From Glandiceps talaboti (Eukaryota; Hemichordata; Enteropneusta; Spengelidae), in contig NC_135558.1 in NCBI RefSeq assembly GCF_964340395.1, positions 22,567,564-22,631,563 of the forward strand: a stretch of DNA of 64,000 nucleotides, in the 5' to 3' direction. Each line of letters begins with the position of its first letter. The stretch's first letter is position 1. Below the pieces are notes generated by a model that was given only the letters and a program-made list of their open reading frames with translations, was not told where the DNA came from and ran no database searches. Below are positions 23,083 through 36,852 of the stretch, one piece after another. A program made the translations under genes and the position numbers.

Positions 23083-26042
23083 TCAAACACAACAGTGATC
23101 TTAGTCGTATCAGACAGTCCTTGTTCTGGATGTAAACACACAACAGTGATCTTAGTTGTATCAGACAGTCCTTGTTCTGGATGTAAACATACAACACTGA
23201 TCTTAGTTGTATCAGACAGTCCTTGTTCTGGATGTAAACACACAACACTGATCTTAGTTGTATCAGACAGTCCTTGTTCTGGATGTAAACACACAACACT
23301 GATCTTAGTTGTATCAGACAGTCCTTGTTCTGGATGTAAACATACAACAGTGATCTTAGTTGTATCAGACAGTCCTTGTTCTGGATGTAAACATACAACA
23401 CTGATCTTAGTTGTATCAGACAGTCCTTGTTCTAGATGTAAACACACAACACTGATCTTAGTTGTATCAGACAGTCCTTGTTCTGGATGTAAACACACAA
23501 CACTGATCTTAGTTGTATCAGACAGTCCTTGTTCTGGATGTAAACACACAACACTGATCTTAGTTGTATCAGACAGTCCTTGTTCTGGATGTAAACACAC
23601 AACACTGATCTTAGTTGTATCAGACAGTCCTTGTTCTGGATGTAAACATACAACACTGATCTTAGTTGTATCAGACAGTCCTTGTTCTGGATGTAAACAC
23701 ACAACACTGATCTTAGTTGTATCAGACAGTCCTTGTTCTGGATGTAAACATACAACAGTGATCTTAGTTGTATCAGACAGTCCTTGTTCTGGATGTAAAC
23801 ACACAACAGTGATCTTAGTTGTATCAGACAGTCCTTGTTCTGGATGTAAACATACAACACTGATCTTAGTTGTATCAGACAGTCCTTGTTCTGGATGTAA
23901 ACACACAACACTGATCTTAGTTGTATCAGACAGTCCTTGTTCTGGATGTAAACACACAACACTGATCTTAGTTGTATCAGACAGTCCTTGTTCTGGATGT
24001 AAACACACAACAGTGATCTTAGTTGTATCAGACAGTCCTTGTTCTGGATGTAAACACACAACACTGATCTTAGTTGTATCAGACAGTCCTTGTTCTGGAT
24101 GTAAACACACAACACTGATCTTAGTTGTATCAGACAGTCCTTGTTCTGGGTGTAAACATACAACACTGATCTTAGTTGTATCAGACAGTCCTTGTTCTGG
24201 ATGTAAACATACAACAGTGATCTTAGTTGTATCAGACAGTCCTTGTTCTGGGTGTAAACACACAACACTGATCTTAGTTGTATCAGACAGTCCTTGTTCT
24301 GGGTGTAAACACACAACACTGATCTTAGTTGTATCAGACAGTCCTTGTTCTGGATGTAAACACACAAGAGTGATCTTAGTTGTATCAGACAGTCCTTGTT
24401 CTGGGTGTAAACATACAACACTGATCTTAGTTGTATCAGACAGTCCTTGTTCTGGATGTAAACATACAACACTGATCTTAGTTGTATCAGACAGTCCTTG
24501 TTCTGGATGTAAACACACAACACTGATCTTAGTTGTATCAGACAGTCCTTGTTCTAGATGTAAACACACAACACTGATCTTAGTTGTATCAGACAGTCCT
24601 TGTTCTGGATGTAAACACACAACACTGATCTTAGTTGTATCAGACAGTCCTTGTTCTGGATGTAAACACAACACTGATCTTAGTTGTATCAGACAGTCCT
24701 TGTTCTGGATGTAAACACACAACACTGATCTTAGTTGTATCAGACAGTCCTTGTTCTGGATGTAAACACACAACAGTGATCTTAGTTGTATCAGACAGTC
24801 CTTGTTCTGGATGTAAACACAACACTGATCTTAGTTGTATCAGACAGTCCTTGTTCTGGATGTAAACACACAACACTGATCTTAGTTGTATCAGACAGTC
24901 CTTGTTCTGGATGTAAACACACAACAGTGATCTTAGTTGTATCAGACAGTCCTTGTTCTGGATGTAAACACAACACTGATCTTAGTTGTATCAGACAGTC
25001 CTTGTTCTGGATGTAAACACACAACACTGATCTTAGTTGTATCAGACAGTCCTTGTTCTGGGTGTAAACACACAACACTGATCTTAGTTGTATCAGACAG
25101 TCCTTGTTCTGGATGTAAACACACAAGAGTGATCTTAGTCGTATCAGACAGTCCTTGTTCTGGATGTAAACACACAACACTGATCTTAGTTGTATCAGAC
25201 AGTCCTTGTTCTGGATGTAAACACACAACACTGATCTTAGTTGTATCAGACAGTCCTTGTTCTGGATGTAAACACAACACTGATCTTAGTTGTATCAGAC
25301 AGTCCTTGTTCTGGATGTAAACACACAACACTGATCTTAGTTGTATCAGACAGTCCTTGTTCTGGATGTAAACACACAACAGTGATCTTAGTTGTATCAG
25401 ACAGTCCTTGTTCTAGATGTAAACACACAACAGTGATCTTAGTTGTATCAGACAGTCCTTGTTCTGGATGTAAACACACAACAGTGATCTTAGTTGTATC
25501 AGACAGTCCTTGTTCTGGATGTAAACACACAAGAGTGATCTTAGTCGTATCAGACAGTCCTTGTTCTGGATGTAAACACACAACACTGATCTTAGTTGTA
25601 TCAGACAGTCCTTGTTCTGGGTGTAAACACACAACACTGATCTTAGTTGTATCAGACAGTCCTTGTTCTGGATGTAAACATACAACAGTGATCTTAGTTG
25701 TATCAGACAGTCCTTGTTCTGGATGTAAACATACAACAGTGATCTTAGTTGTATCAGACAGTCCTTGTTCTGGATGTAAACACACAACACTGATCTTAGT
25801 TGTATCAGACAGTCCTTGTTCTGGATGTAAACACACAACACTGATCTTAGTTGTATCAGACAGTCCTTGTTCTGGATGTAAACATACAACACTGATCTTA
25901 GTTGTATCAGACAGTCCTTGTTCTGGATGTAAACATACAACAGTGATCTTAGTTGTATCAGACAGTCCTTGTTCTGGATGTAAACATACAACAGTGATCT
26001 TAGTTGTATCAGACAGTCCTTGTTCTGGATGTAAACATACAA
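23083..26042. repeat. 51-bp minisatellite, about 58 copies
   Basis: Unit ACAACACTGATCTTAGTTGT, ATCAGACAGTCCTTGTTCTG, GATGTAAACAC (51 bp). Since 51 is divisible by 3, long open frames occur on both strands. Four units near 24669, 24820, 24971 and 25273 lack 2 nt (49 bp). The first three are spaced 151 bp apart, showing a recently copied three-unit block. No gene context was found. Confidence 0.97.
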
Positions 26043-26767
26043 ATGTTCTATTACTGACAGTTTCTCATTGAACGATGGTTACATGAACTCCATTTGATTC
26101 TCTGAAGAAAAAATAATCTTACATGATCTGTAATGTCAGAATACCATGGAATTAACAGTCCATCCTATATGGAAAAGTGTGTAAGGTTTTTAACTATCAT
26201 GATTAAATACTTAATCTCATTTTCAATTTTTTATTTTTTTTATTTTGGTTGAAATTTTGATATTTTCATTCTGAAATCTACATAAATAATAGTAGTAGAT
26301 AGTAGAAGTTCTGTACTGCAGTTTAGTTTGTGAACTTAAGTTTCAGAAGTTCTCCAAACTACTTTTATTATGAAATGGTGCTACTTATAAATATGTGTGT
26401 CATTGATGTGATGATTATAATTTTATTGAGATTTTACAAAGCTAAGTATATATTTTATAAAACTCATCATTTATATAAATTAGAGTGGTAGGATTCCAAC
26501 ATTGTTTCTTACTATGCATGTGTGTTTGATAATGACTTGTAAGTTCACAATTTTCCATTTCTCTGTATTAGATTCTTGTACAATTTTCTTGTCATCTGGG
26601 CAGCAAATATTCATTATGTCATGGGTTTTTGAATCAGTCTGACCATATCATATTTGTTCATGTCTATTATTAAAGAAAACATGGTCTGCAAATCACATTC
26701 ATATTGTCTTATTTGTGTTTACTTAGGACATCAATGTTATTATGCTTTGTGTCCTTGATGTCCTATA
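26043..26767. other. AT-rich intergenic stretch, nothing recognised
   Basis: Unique AT-rich DNA between two minisatellites. No open frame of note, RNA gene or element was seen. Confidence 0.6.
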
Positions 26768-27430
26768 TACATGGCTCATGGTGGTCTAAGTATGACATCA
26801 CTGATACATGGCTCATGGTGGTCTAAGTATGACATCACTGATACATGGCTCATGGTGGTCTAAGTATGACATCACTGATACATGGCTCATGGTGGTCTAA
26901 GTATGACATCACTGATACATGGCTCATGGTGGTCTAAGTATGACATCACTGATACATGGCTCATGGTGGTCTAAGTATGACATCACTGATACATGGCTCA
27001 TGGTGGTCTAAGTATGACCACTGATACATGGCTCATGGTGGTCTAAGTATGACATCACTGATACATGGCTCATGGTGGTCTAAGTATGACATCACTGATA
27101 CATGGCTCATGGTGGTCTAAGTATGACATCACTGATACATGGCTCATGGTGGTCTAAGTATGACATCACTGATACATGGCTCATGGTGGTCTAAGTATGA
27201 CATCACTGATACATGGCTCATGGTGGTATAAGTATCACCACTGATACATGGCTCATGGTGGTCTAAGTATGACATCACTGATACATGGCTCATGGTGGTC
27301 TAAGTATGACATCACTGATACATGGCTTATGGTGGTCTAAATATGACATCACTGATACATGGCTCATGGTGGTCTAAGTATGACATCACTGATACATGGC
27401 TCATGGTGGTCTAAGTATGACATCACTGAT
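26768..27430. repeat. 37-bp minisatellite, about 18 copies
   Basis: Unit TACATGGCTCATGGTGGTCT, AAGTATGACATCACTGA. Two copies (near 27018 and 27236) lack 3-4 nt; the others are almost identical. Confidence 0.97.
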
Positions 27431-27449
27431 ATACTCCATCCATGTCATA

Positions 27450-27845
27450 AATGTTTAGCATCAGGGTTTTTAAGATACACACACTTTTTGTCAAAAAGGC
27501 TTAAACATTTGACAGTTTTGTGCAACAATTTACTCTAAAACTGAACACATCAAATGATGCGTCAGTATGAGGTGACAATGTTTTCAGTTACCTACACAAT
27601 GTTAGAATTTTCATGATATTTTTAAGACTACACAAATTTCTGGTGTGTGGACCCATGATGAGATATATCCTTTGATGTGATCTGATTAAGAGTAAATTGT
27701 TGCAGAAAACCCCCAAATGCTAAGCCTTTTGACCAGATATGAGGTACATGGAATTCTGGTCATAAAGGCTTCAAGTTTGCATTAATTTGGGGGTTCTGCA
27801 ACATATTACTCTAAAACAGAACATATCAAAAGTTGCTGCAACAAG
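27450..27845 (+). repeat. Left arm of a large inverted repeat
   Basis: Blocks near 27510-27600 (GCAACAATTTACTCTAAAAC, ATGCGTCAGTATGAG), 27620-27775 (CCTTTGATGTGATCTGATTA) and 27785-27820 (GGGGGTTCTGCAACATATTA) match, as reverse complements and in mirror order, blocks at 36535-36640, 36340-36480 and 35848-35885. Similarity is clear but imperfect. Confidence 0.8.
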
Positions 27846-28159
27846 GATCGCCAGAGCAGTCTACACATCCAGTCCCCCCAGCCATGTGTTTGTGGCAGAT
27901 TAGACTGCAATATTGATCGGTGAATATCGGCTGACAACAAATATCTCTATATCCCTTGATGTTTGACATACAGGACGGGGAAAACGCTGCATTTGAGATA
28001 TACTATGTCCATTGGCCCTAACAGCAATACTTCCATCATTCTCAAACTATATTCAATCTACTATGTCCATTGGCCTTTAACAGCAATACTTCCATCATTC
28101 TCAAACTATATTGGAAACTCAAACTATACTGGATACTAAATAAGTATCCAGCAAGGGAA

Positions 28160-31100
28160 TATTTATCAATATCTGGTAATCAAGATCACCATACATGTAC
28201 GTACAAGTCAAGGCCATTCACATAGAATTGTCCATATCTGGTAATCAAGATCACCATACATGTACGTACAAGTCAAGGCCATTCACATAGAATTGTCCAT
28301 ATCTGGTAATCAAGATCACCATACATGTACGTACAAGTCAAGGCCATTCACATAGAATTGTCCATATCTGGTAATCAAGTTCACCATACATGTACGTACA
28401 AGTCAAGGCCATTCACATAGAATTGTCCATATCTGAATCAAGGTCACCATACATGTACGTACAAGTCAAGGCCATTCACATAGAATTGTCCATATCTGGT
28501 AATCAAGTTCACCATACATGTACGTACAAGTCAAAGCCATTCACATAGAATTGTTCATATCTGGTAATCAAGATCACCATACATGTACATACAAGTCAAG
28601 GCCATTCACATAGAATTGTCCATATCTGGTAATCAAGTTCACCATACATGTACGTACAAGTCAAGTTCATTCACATAGAATTGTCCATATCTGGTAATCA
28701 AGTTCACCATACATGTACGTACAAGTCAAGGCCATTCACATAGAATTGTCCATATCTGGTAATCAAGATCACCATACATGTACGTACAAGTCAAGGCCAT
28801 TCACATAGAATTGTCCATATCTGGTAATCAAGATCACCATACATGTACGTACAAGTCAAGGCCATTCACATAGAATTGTCCATATCTGGTAATCAAGATC
28901 ACCATACATGTACATACAAGTCAAGGCCATTCACATAGAATTGTCCATATCTGGTAATCAAGATCACCATACATGTACATACAAGTCAAAGCCATTCACA
29001 TAGAATTGTCCATATCTGGTAATCAAGTTCACCATACATGTACGTACAAGTCAAAGCCATTCACATAGAATTGTCCATATCTGGTAATCAAGATCACTAT
29101 ACATGTACGTACAAGTCAAGGCCATTCACATAGAATTGTCCATATCTGGTAATCAAGGTCACCATACATGTACATACAAGTCAAGGCCATTCACATAGAA
29201 TTGTCCATATCTGGTAATCAAGATCACCATACATGTACGTACAAGTCAAAGCCATTCACATAGAATTGTCCATATCTGGTAATCAAGATCACCATACATG
29301 TACATGTACGTACAAGTCAAAGCCATTCACATAGAATTGTCCATATCTGGTAATCAAGATCACCATACATGTACGTACAAGTCAAAGCCATTCACATAGA
29401 ATTGTCCATATCTGGTAATCAAGGTCACCATACATGTACATACAAGTCAAGGCCATTCACATAGAATTGTCCATATCTGGTAATCAAGGTCACCATACAT
29501 GTACATACAAGTCAAGGCCATTCACATAGAATTGTCCATATCTGGTAATCAAGGTCACCATACATGTACGTACAAGTCAAGGCCATTCACATAGAATTGT
29601 CCATATCTGGTAATCAAGTTCACCATACATGTACGTACAAGTCAAGGCCATTCACATAGAATTGTCCATATCTGGTAATCAAGTTCACCATACATGTACG
29701 TACAAGTCAAGGCCATTCACATAGAATTGTCCATATCTGGTAATCAAGGTCACCATACATGTACGTACAAGTCAAGGCCATTCACATAGAATTGTCCATA
29801 TCTGGTAATCAAGGTCACCATACATGTACGTACAAGTCAAGGCCATTCACATAGAATTGTCCATATCTGGTAATCAAGTTCACCATACATGTACGTACAA
29901 GTCAAGGCTGGCCATTTACATAGAATTGTCCATATCTGGTAATCAAGGTCACCATACATGTACGTACAAGTCAAGGCCATTCACATCGAATTGTCCATAT
30001 CTGGTAATCAAGATCACCATACATGTACGTACAAGTCAAGGCCATTCACATAGAATTGTCCATATCTGGTAATCAAGATCACCATACATGTACGTACAAG
30101 TCAAGGCCATTCACATAGAATTGTCCATATCTGGTAATCAAGATCACCATACATGTACGTACAAGTCAAAGCCATTCACATAGAATTGTCCATATCTGGT
30201 AATCAAGATCACCATACATGTACATGTACGTACAAGTCAAAGCCATTCACATAGAATTGTCCATATCTGGTAATCAAGATCACCATACATGTACGTACAA
30301 GTCAAAGCCATTCACATAGAATTGTCCATATCTGGTAATCAAGATCACCATACATGTACGTACAAGTCAAAGCCATTCACATAGAATTGTCCATATCTGG
30401 TAATCAAGGTCACCATACATGTACATACAAGTCAAGGCCATTCACATAGAATTGTCCATATCTGGTAATCAAGGTCACCATACATGTACATACAAGTCAA
30501 GGCCATTCACATAGAATTGTCCATATCTGGTAATCAAGGTCACCATACATGTACGTACAAGTCAAGGCCATTCACATAGAATTGTCCATATCTGGTAATC
30601 AAGTTCACCATACATGTACGTACAAGTCAAGGCCATTCACATAGAATTGTCCATATCTGGTAATCAAGTTCACCATACATGTACGTACAAGTCAAGGCCA
30701 TTCACATAGAATTGTCCATATCTGGTAATCAAGGTCACCATACATGTACGTACAAGTCAAGGCCATTCACATAGAATTGTCCATATCTGGTAATCAAGGT
30801 CACCATACATGTACGTACAAGTCAAGGCCATTCACATAGAATTGTCCATATCTGGTAATCAAGTTCACCATACATGTACGTACAAGTCAAGGCTGGCCAT
30901 TTACATAGAATTGTCCATATCTGGTAATCAAGGTCACCATACATGTACGTACAAGTCAAGGCCATTCACATCGAATTGTCCATATCTGGTAATCAAGATC
31001 ACCATACATGTACGTACAAGTCAAGGCCATTCACATAGAATTGTCCATATCTGGTAATCAAGATCACCATACATGTACGTACAAGTCAAGGCCATTCACA

Positions 31101-34100
31101 TAGAATTGTCCATATCTGGTAATCAAGGTCACCATACATGTACGTACAAGTCAAGGCCATTCACATAGAATTGTCCATATCTGGTAATCAAGATCACCAT
31201 ACATGTACGTACAAGTCAAGGCCATTCACATAGAATTGTCCATATCTGGTAATCAAGGTCACCATACATGTACGTACAAGTCAAGGCCATTCACATAGAA
31301 TTGTCCATATCTGGTAATCAAGATCACCATACATGTACGTACAAGTCAAGGCCATTCACATAGAATTGTCCATATCTGGTAATCAAGATCACTATACATG
31401 TACGTACAAGTCAAGGCTGGCCATTCACATAGAATTGCCCATATCTGGTAATCAAGATCACCATACATGTACGTACAAGTCAAAGCCATTCACATAGAAT
31501 TGTCCATATCTGGTAATCAAGGTCACCATACATGTACGTACAAGTCAAAGCCATTCACATAGAATTGTCCATATCTGGTAATCAAGATCACCATACATGT
31601 ACGTACAAGTCAAGGCCATTTACATAGAATTGTCCATATCTGGTAATCAAGTTCACCATACATGTACGTACAAGTCAAGGCCATTCACATAGAATTGTCC
31701 ATATCTGGTAATCAAGTTCACCATACATGTACGTACAAGTCAAGGCCATTCACATAGAATTGTCCATATCTGGTATCAAGTTCACCATACATGTACGTAC
31801 TGGTACAAGTCAAGGCCATTCACATAGAATTGTCCATATCTGGTAATCAAGTTCACCATACATGTACGTACAAGTCAAGGCCATTCACATAGAATTGTCC
31901 ATATCTGGTAATCAAGTTCACTATACATGTACGTACAAGTCAAGGCCATTCACATAGAATTGTCCATATCTGGTAATCAAGGTCACCATACATGTACGTA
32001 CAAGTCAAGGCCATTCACATAGAATTGTCCATATCTGGTAATCAAGTTCACCATACATGTACGTACAAGTCAAAGCCATTCACATAGAATTGTCCATATC
32101 TGGTAATCAAGATCACCATACATGTACGTACAAGTCAAAGCCATTCACATAGAATTGTCCATATCTGGTAATCAAGATCACCATACATGTACGTACAAGT
32201 CAAGGCCATTCACATAGAATTGTCCATATCTGGTAATCAAGGTCACCATACATGTACGTACAAGTCAAGGCCATTCACATAGAATTGTCCATATCTGGTA
32301 ATCAAGATCACCATACATGTACGTACAAGTCAAGGCCATTTACATAGAATTGTCCATATCTGGTAATCAAGTTCACCATACATGTACGTACAAGTCAAGG
32401 CCATTCACATAGAATTGTCCATATCTGGTAATCAAGTTCACCATACATGTACGTACAAGTCAAGGCCATTCACATAGAATTGTCCATATCTGGTATCAAG
32501 TTCACCATACATGTACGTACTGGTACAAGTCAAGGCCATTCACATAGAATTGTCCATATCTGGTATCAAGTTCACCATACATGTACGTACTGGTACAAGT
32601 CAAGGCCATTCACATAGAATTGTCCATATCTGGTAATCAAGATCACCATACATGTATGTACAAGTCAAAGCCATTCACATAGAATTGTCCATATCTGGTA
32701 ATCAAGGTCACCATACATGTACGTACAAGTCAAGGCCATTCACATAGAATTGTCCATATCTGGTAATCAAGGTCACCATACATGTACATGTACGTACAAG
32801 TCAAAGCCATTCACATAGAATTGTCCATATCTGGTAATCAAGATCACCATACATGTACGTACAAGTCAAAGCCATTCACATAGAATTGTCCATATCTGGT
32901 AATCAAGATCACCATACATGTACGTACAAGTCAAGGCCATTCACATAGAATTGTCCATATCTGGTAATCAAGATCACCATACATGTATGTACAAGTCAAA
33001 GCCATTCACATAGAATTGTCCATATCTGGTAATCAAGGTCACCATACATGTACGTACAAGTCAAGGCCATTCACATAGAATTGTCCATATCTGGTAATCA
33101 AGATCACCCTACATGTACGTACAAGTCAAGGCCATTCACATAGAATTGTCCATATCTGGTAATCAAGTTCACCATACATGTACGTACAAGTCAAAGCCAT
33201 ACACATAGAATTGTCCATATCTGGTAATCAAGTTCACCATACATGTACGTACAAGTCAAAGCCATTCACATAGAATTGTCCATATCTGGTAATCAAGTTC
33301 ACCATACATGTACGTACAAGTCAAAGCCATTCACATAGAATTGTCCATATCTGGTAATCAAGATCACCATACATGTACATACAAGTCAAGGCCATTCACA
33401 TAGAATTGTCCATATCTGGTAATCAAGTTCACCATACATGTACGTACAAGTCAAGGCCATTCACATAGAATTGTCCATATCTGGTAATCAAGTTCACCAT
33501 ACATGTACGTACAAGTCAAGGCCATTCACATAGAATTGTCCATATCTAGTAATCAAGGTCACCATACATGTACGTACAAGTCAAGGCCATTCACATAGAA
33601 TTGTCCATATCTAGTAATCAAGATCACCATACATGTACGTACAAGTCAAAGCCATTCACATAGAATTGTCCGTATCTGGTAATCAAGATCACCATACATG
33701 TACGTACAAGTCAAGGCTGGCCATTCACATAGAATTGTCCATATCTGGTAATCAAGATCACCATACATGTACATACAAGTCAAGGCTGGCCATTCACATA
33801 GAATTGTCCATATCTGGTAATCAAGATCACCATACATGTACATACAAGTCAAGGCTGGCCATTCACATAGAATTGTCCATATCTGGTAATCAAGATCACC
33901 ATACATGTACGTACAAGTCAAGACTAGCCATTCACATAGAATTGTCCATATCTGGTAATCAAGATCACCATACATGTATGTACAAGTCAAGGCCATTCAC
34001 ATAGAATTGTCCATATCTGGTAATCAAGGTCACCATACATGTACATACAAGTCAAGGCCATTCACATAGAATTGTCCATATCTGGTAATCAAGGTCACCA

Positions 34101-35573
34101 TACATGTACGTACAAGTCAAGGCCATTCACATAGAATTGTCCATATCTGGTAATCAAGGTCACCATACATGTACATACAAGTCAAGGCCATTCACATAGA
34201 ATTGTCCATATCTGGTAATCAAGGTCACCATACATGTACGTACAAGTCAAAGCCATTTACATAGAATTGTCCATATCTGGTAATCAAGATCACCATACAT
34301 GTACATACAAGTCAAGGCCATTCACATAGAATTGTCCATATCTGGTAATCGAGGTCACCATACATGTACGTACAAGTCAAGGCCATTCACATAGAATTGT
34401 CCATATCTGGTAATCGAGGTCACCATACATGTACGTACAAGTCAAAGCCATTCACATAGAATTGTCCATATCTGGTAATCAAGATCACCATACATGTACG
34501 TACAAGTCAAGGCCATTCACATAGAATTGTCCATATCTGGTAATCAAGATCACCATACATGTACGTACAAGTCAAGGCCATTCACATAGAATTGTCCATA
34601 TCTGGTAATCAAGATCACCATACATGTACGTACAAGTCAAGGCCATTCACATAGAATTGTCCATATCTGGTAATCAAGATCACCATACATGTACGTACAA
34701 GTCAAAGCCATTCACATAGAATTGTCCGTATCTGGTAATCAAGATCACCATACATGTACGTACAAGTCAAAGCCATTCACATAGAATTGCCCATATCTGG
34801 TAATCAAGATCACCATACATGTATGTACAAGTCAAAGCCATTCACATAGAATTGTCCATATCTGGTAATCAAGATCACCATACATGTACGTACAAGTCAA
34901 GGCCATTCACATAGAATTGTCCATATCTGGTAATCAAGGTCACCATACATGTACATGTACGTACAAGTCAAAGCCATTCACATAGAATTGTCCATATCTG
35001 GTAATCAAGGTCACCATACATGTACATGTACGTACAAGTCAAAGCCATTCACATAGAATTGTCCATATCTGGTAATCAAGATCACCATACATGTACGTAC
35101 AAGTCAAGGCCATTCACATAGAATTGTCCATATCTGGTAATCAAGATCACCATACATGTACGTACAAGTCAAGGCCATTCACATAGAATTGTCCATATCT
35201 GGTAATCAAGGTCACCATACATGTACATGTACGTACAAGTCAAAGCCATTCACATAGAATTGTCCATATCTGGTAATCAAGATCACCATACATGTACATA
35301 CAAGTCAAGGCCATTCACATAGAATTGTCCATATCTGGTAATCAAGGTCACCATACATGTACATGTACGTACAAGTCAAAGCCATTCACATAGAATTGTC
35401 CATATCTGGTAATCAAGATCACCATACATGTACGCACAAGTCAAGGCCATTCACATAGAATTGTCCATATCTGGTAATCAAGATCACCATACATGTACGT
35501 ACAAGTCAAGGCCATTCACATAGAATTGTCCATATCTGGTAATCAAGATCACCATACATGTACGTACAAGTCG
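28160..35573. repeat. 65-bp minisatellite, 7.4 kb, about 114 copies
   Basis: Unit AAGGCCATTCACATAGAATT, GTCCATATCTGGTAATCAAG, ATCACCATACATGTACGTAC, AAGTC. Variants: aagatc/aaggtc/aagttc, GTACGTAC/GTACATAC, an extra CATGTA, and GGCTGGCC or GACTAGCC instead of GGCC. Blocks at 29824 and 30809 are identical over about 250 bp, 985 bp apart, so multi-unit duplication has occurred. Each unit has the self-complementary GTACGTAC inside ACATGTACGTACAAGT. Confidence 0.97.
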
Positions 35574-36339
35574 ACATTTGCCTCTGTAAAGCACTAAATT
35601 GTACTTGGAAAAGAGATATGATGTCTGTACCATACATGATTTTTAGTGTGCTTGTATGGCTTAAATAGACATACACCAAAGTCGTAGAGAGATGCAATGT
35701 GTATAGATGACAACTGAGGGCAAACAAAAATGAAATCGACAATTGCATATTTTGGTGCAATGTGAAAGAATGATACAGGATATATTGGTCACAGATGTAG
35801 ACTGACTGCTTGCATGCTCTGTTGATCCATGCTGATACTGCTTTATTTAGAGTAAAATGTTACAGAACCCCCCCCCCCCCAGGCCAAGTCTTTAATGGTG
35901 AACTTCACAATACCCTGCAGCTTTTCTGTTTGATACAACCACTCAGAAATCAACAAAAAACTGCATATGCCACACTTCTATAGCAAGATCACATTTATTT
36001 TTGCTATATTTTTTATTGTCTAAATGAATAAACCATCTAGTAATATGAAATAATCCATTTAAATGTATTACAACTCCATGCAGACATTTGGGTGCCAATG
36101 GTTTTTCTCTGTATCAAACACTGATGACGGGCGCGTAAAATGTCCTTTGCGGTGTTCATGTGATGTCTGTATGGTGGCATGTGTAGTTCATTTCACTTAG
36201 ACAAAATGTAGCAAGAAACTGTACTCGTTCAATCTTGCTATCTTAAAGTGTAGCATGTCCAGTTTCTTATTGGTTTCTGTTTGCTTTACCAAACAGAAAA
36301 GCTGCACGGTATTATGAAATTCAGTGTATGGCCAGAATT
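35574..36339. other. Intergenic stretch between array and right arm
   Basis: AT-rich, with a poly-C run at 35869-35880. It contains an internal inverted repeat: 35904-35931 (TTCACAATACCCTGCAGCTT...) matches the reverse complement of 36291-36318. No gene is recognised. Confidence 0.65.
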
Positions 36340-36645
36340 CAATGTGTCTTGAACATGTCAAACACCTAACATCTGGTCAACAAGGCTTAGCATTCGAGGA
36401 TTTCTCCAACAATTTACTCTTAATCAGATCACATCAAAGGATGCATCATCATTGGTCCACTGACCAGATGTTTGTGTAGTCTTAAACAATATGTAACGAA
36501 ATTGTGTAAAAGGTTGGACGGTTTGAAGAAGCTTGTATATAAAAACATTTGTCGTCTCATACTGACGCATTGGTTTATGTATTCTATTTTAGAGTAAATT
36601 GTTGCTGAAAACCCTTAAATGCTAATAAACCTTTATGACAAGTAT
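36340..36645 (-). repeat. Right arm of a large inverted repeat
   Basis: Reverse complement counterpart of 27450-27775, sharing AATTTACTCTTAATCAGATC and CTCATACTGACGCAT. Together with the left arm it encloses about 8.5 kb including the 65-bp minisatellite. Confidence 0.8.
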
Positions 36646-36676
<31 letters not shown>

Positions 36677-36821
36677 GTGTGTATGTGTATGTGTATGTGT
36701 GTATGTGTGTATGTGTATGTGTGTATGTGTATGTGTGTATGTGTATGTGTATGTGTGTGTGTGTGTGATCTTGATATAATTTATATATAATATATGAGTC
36801 ATACATACATACATACATACA

Positions 36822-36851
<30 letters not shown>
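36646..36851. repeat. GT/AT and CATA microsatellites
   Basis: A GTGT/GTAT run (about 36646-36770) and an ACAT tetranucleotide run (about 36799-36851). The LTR retrotransposon is inserted into the ACAT run. Confidence 0.95.

Positions 36852-36852
<1 letters not shown>

Noticed and set aside
23001-26071. Very long open frames on both strands (17-residue repeats such as HTTLILVVSDSPCSGCK)
   Set aside because: The 51-bp unit is divisible by three, so frames stay open on both strands by arithmetic. Units with 2-nt deletions break them, and no splice or start context leads into them.
28160-35573. CRISPR-like or coding interpretation of the 65-bp array
   Set aside because: There are no unique spacers between repeats; units are head-to-tail. 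The host is an animal. Open frames inside are short and arise from repeat text.
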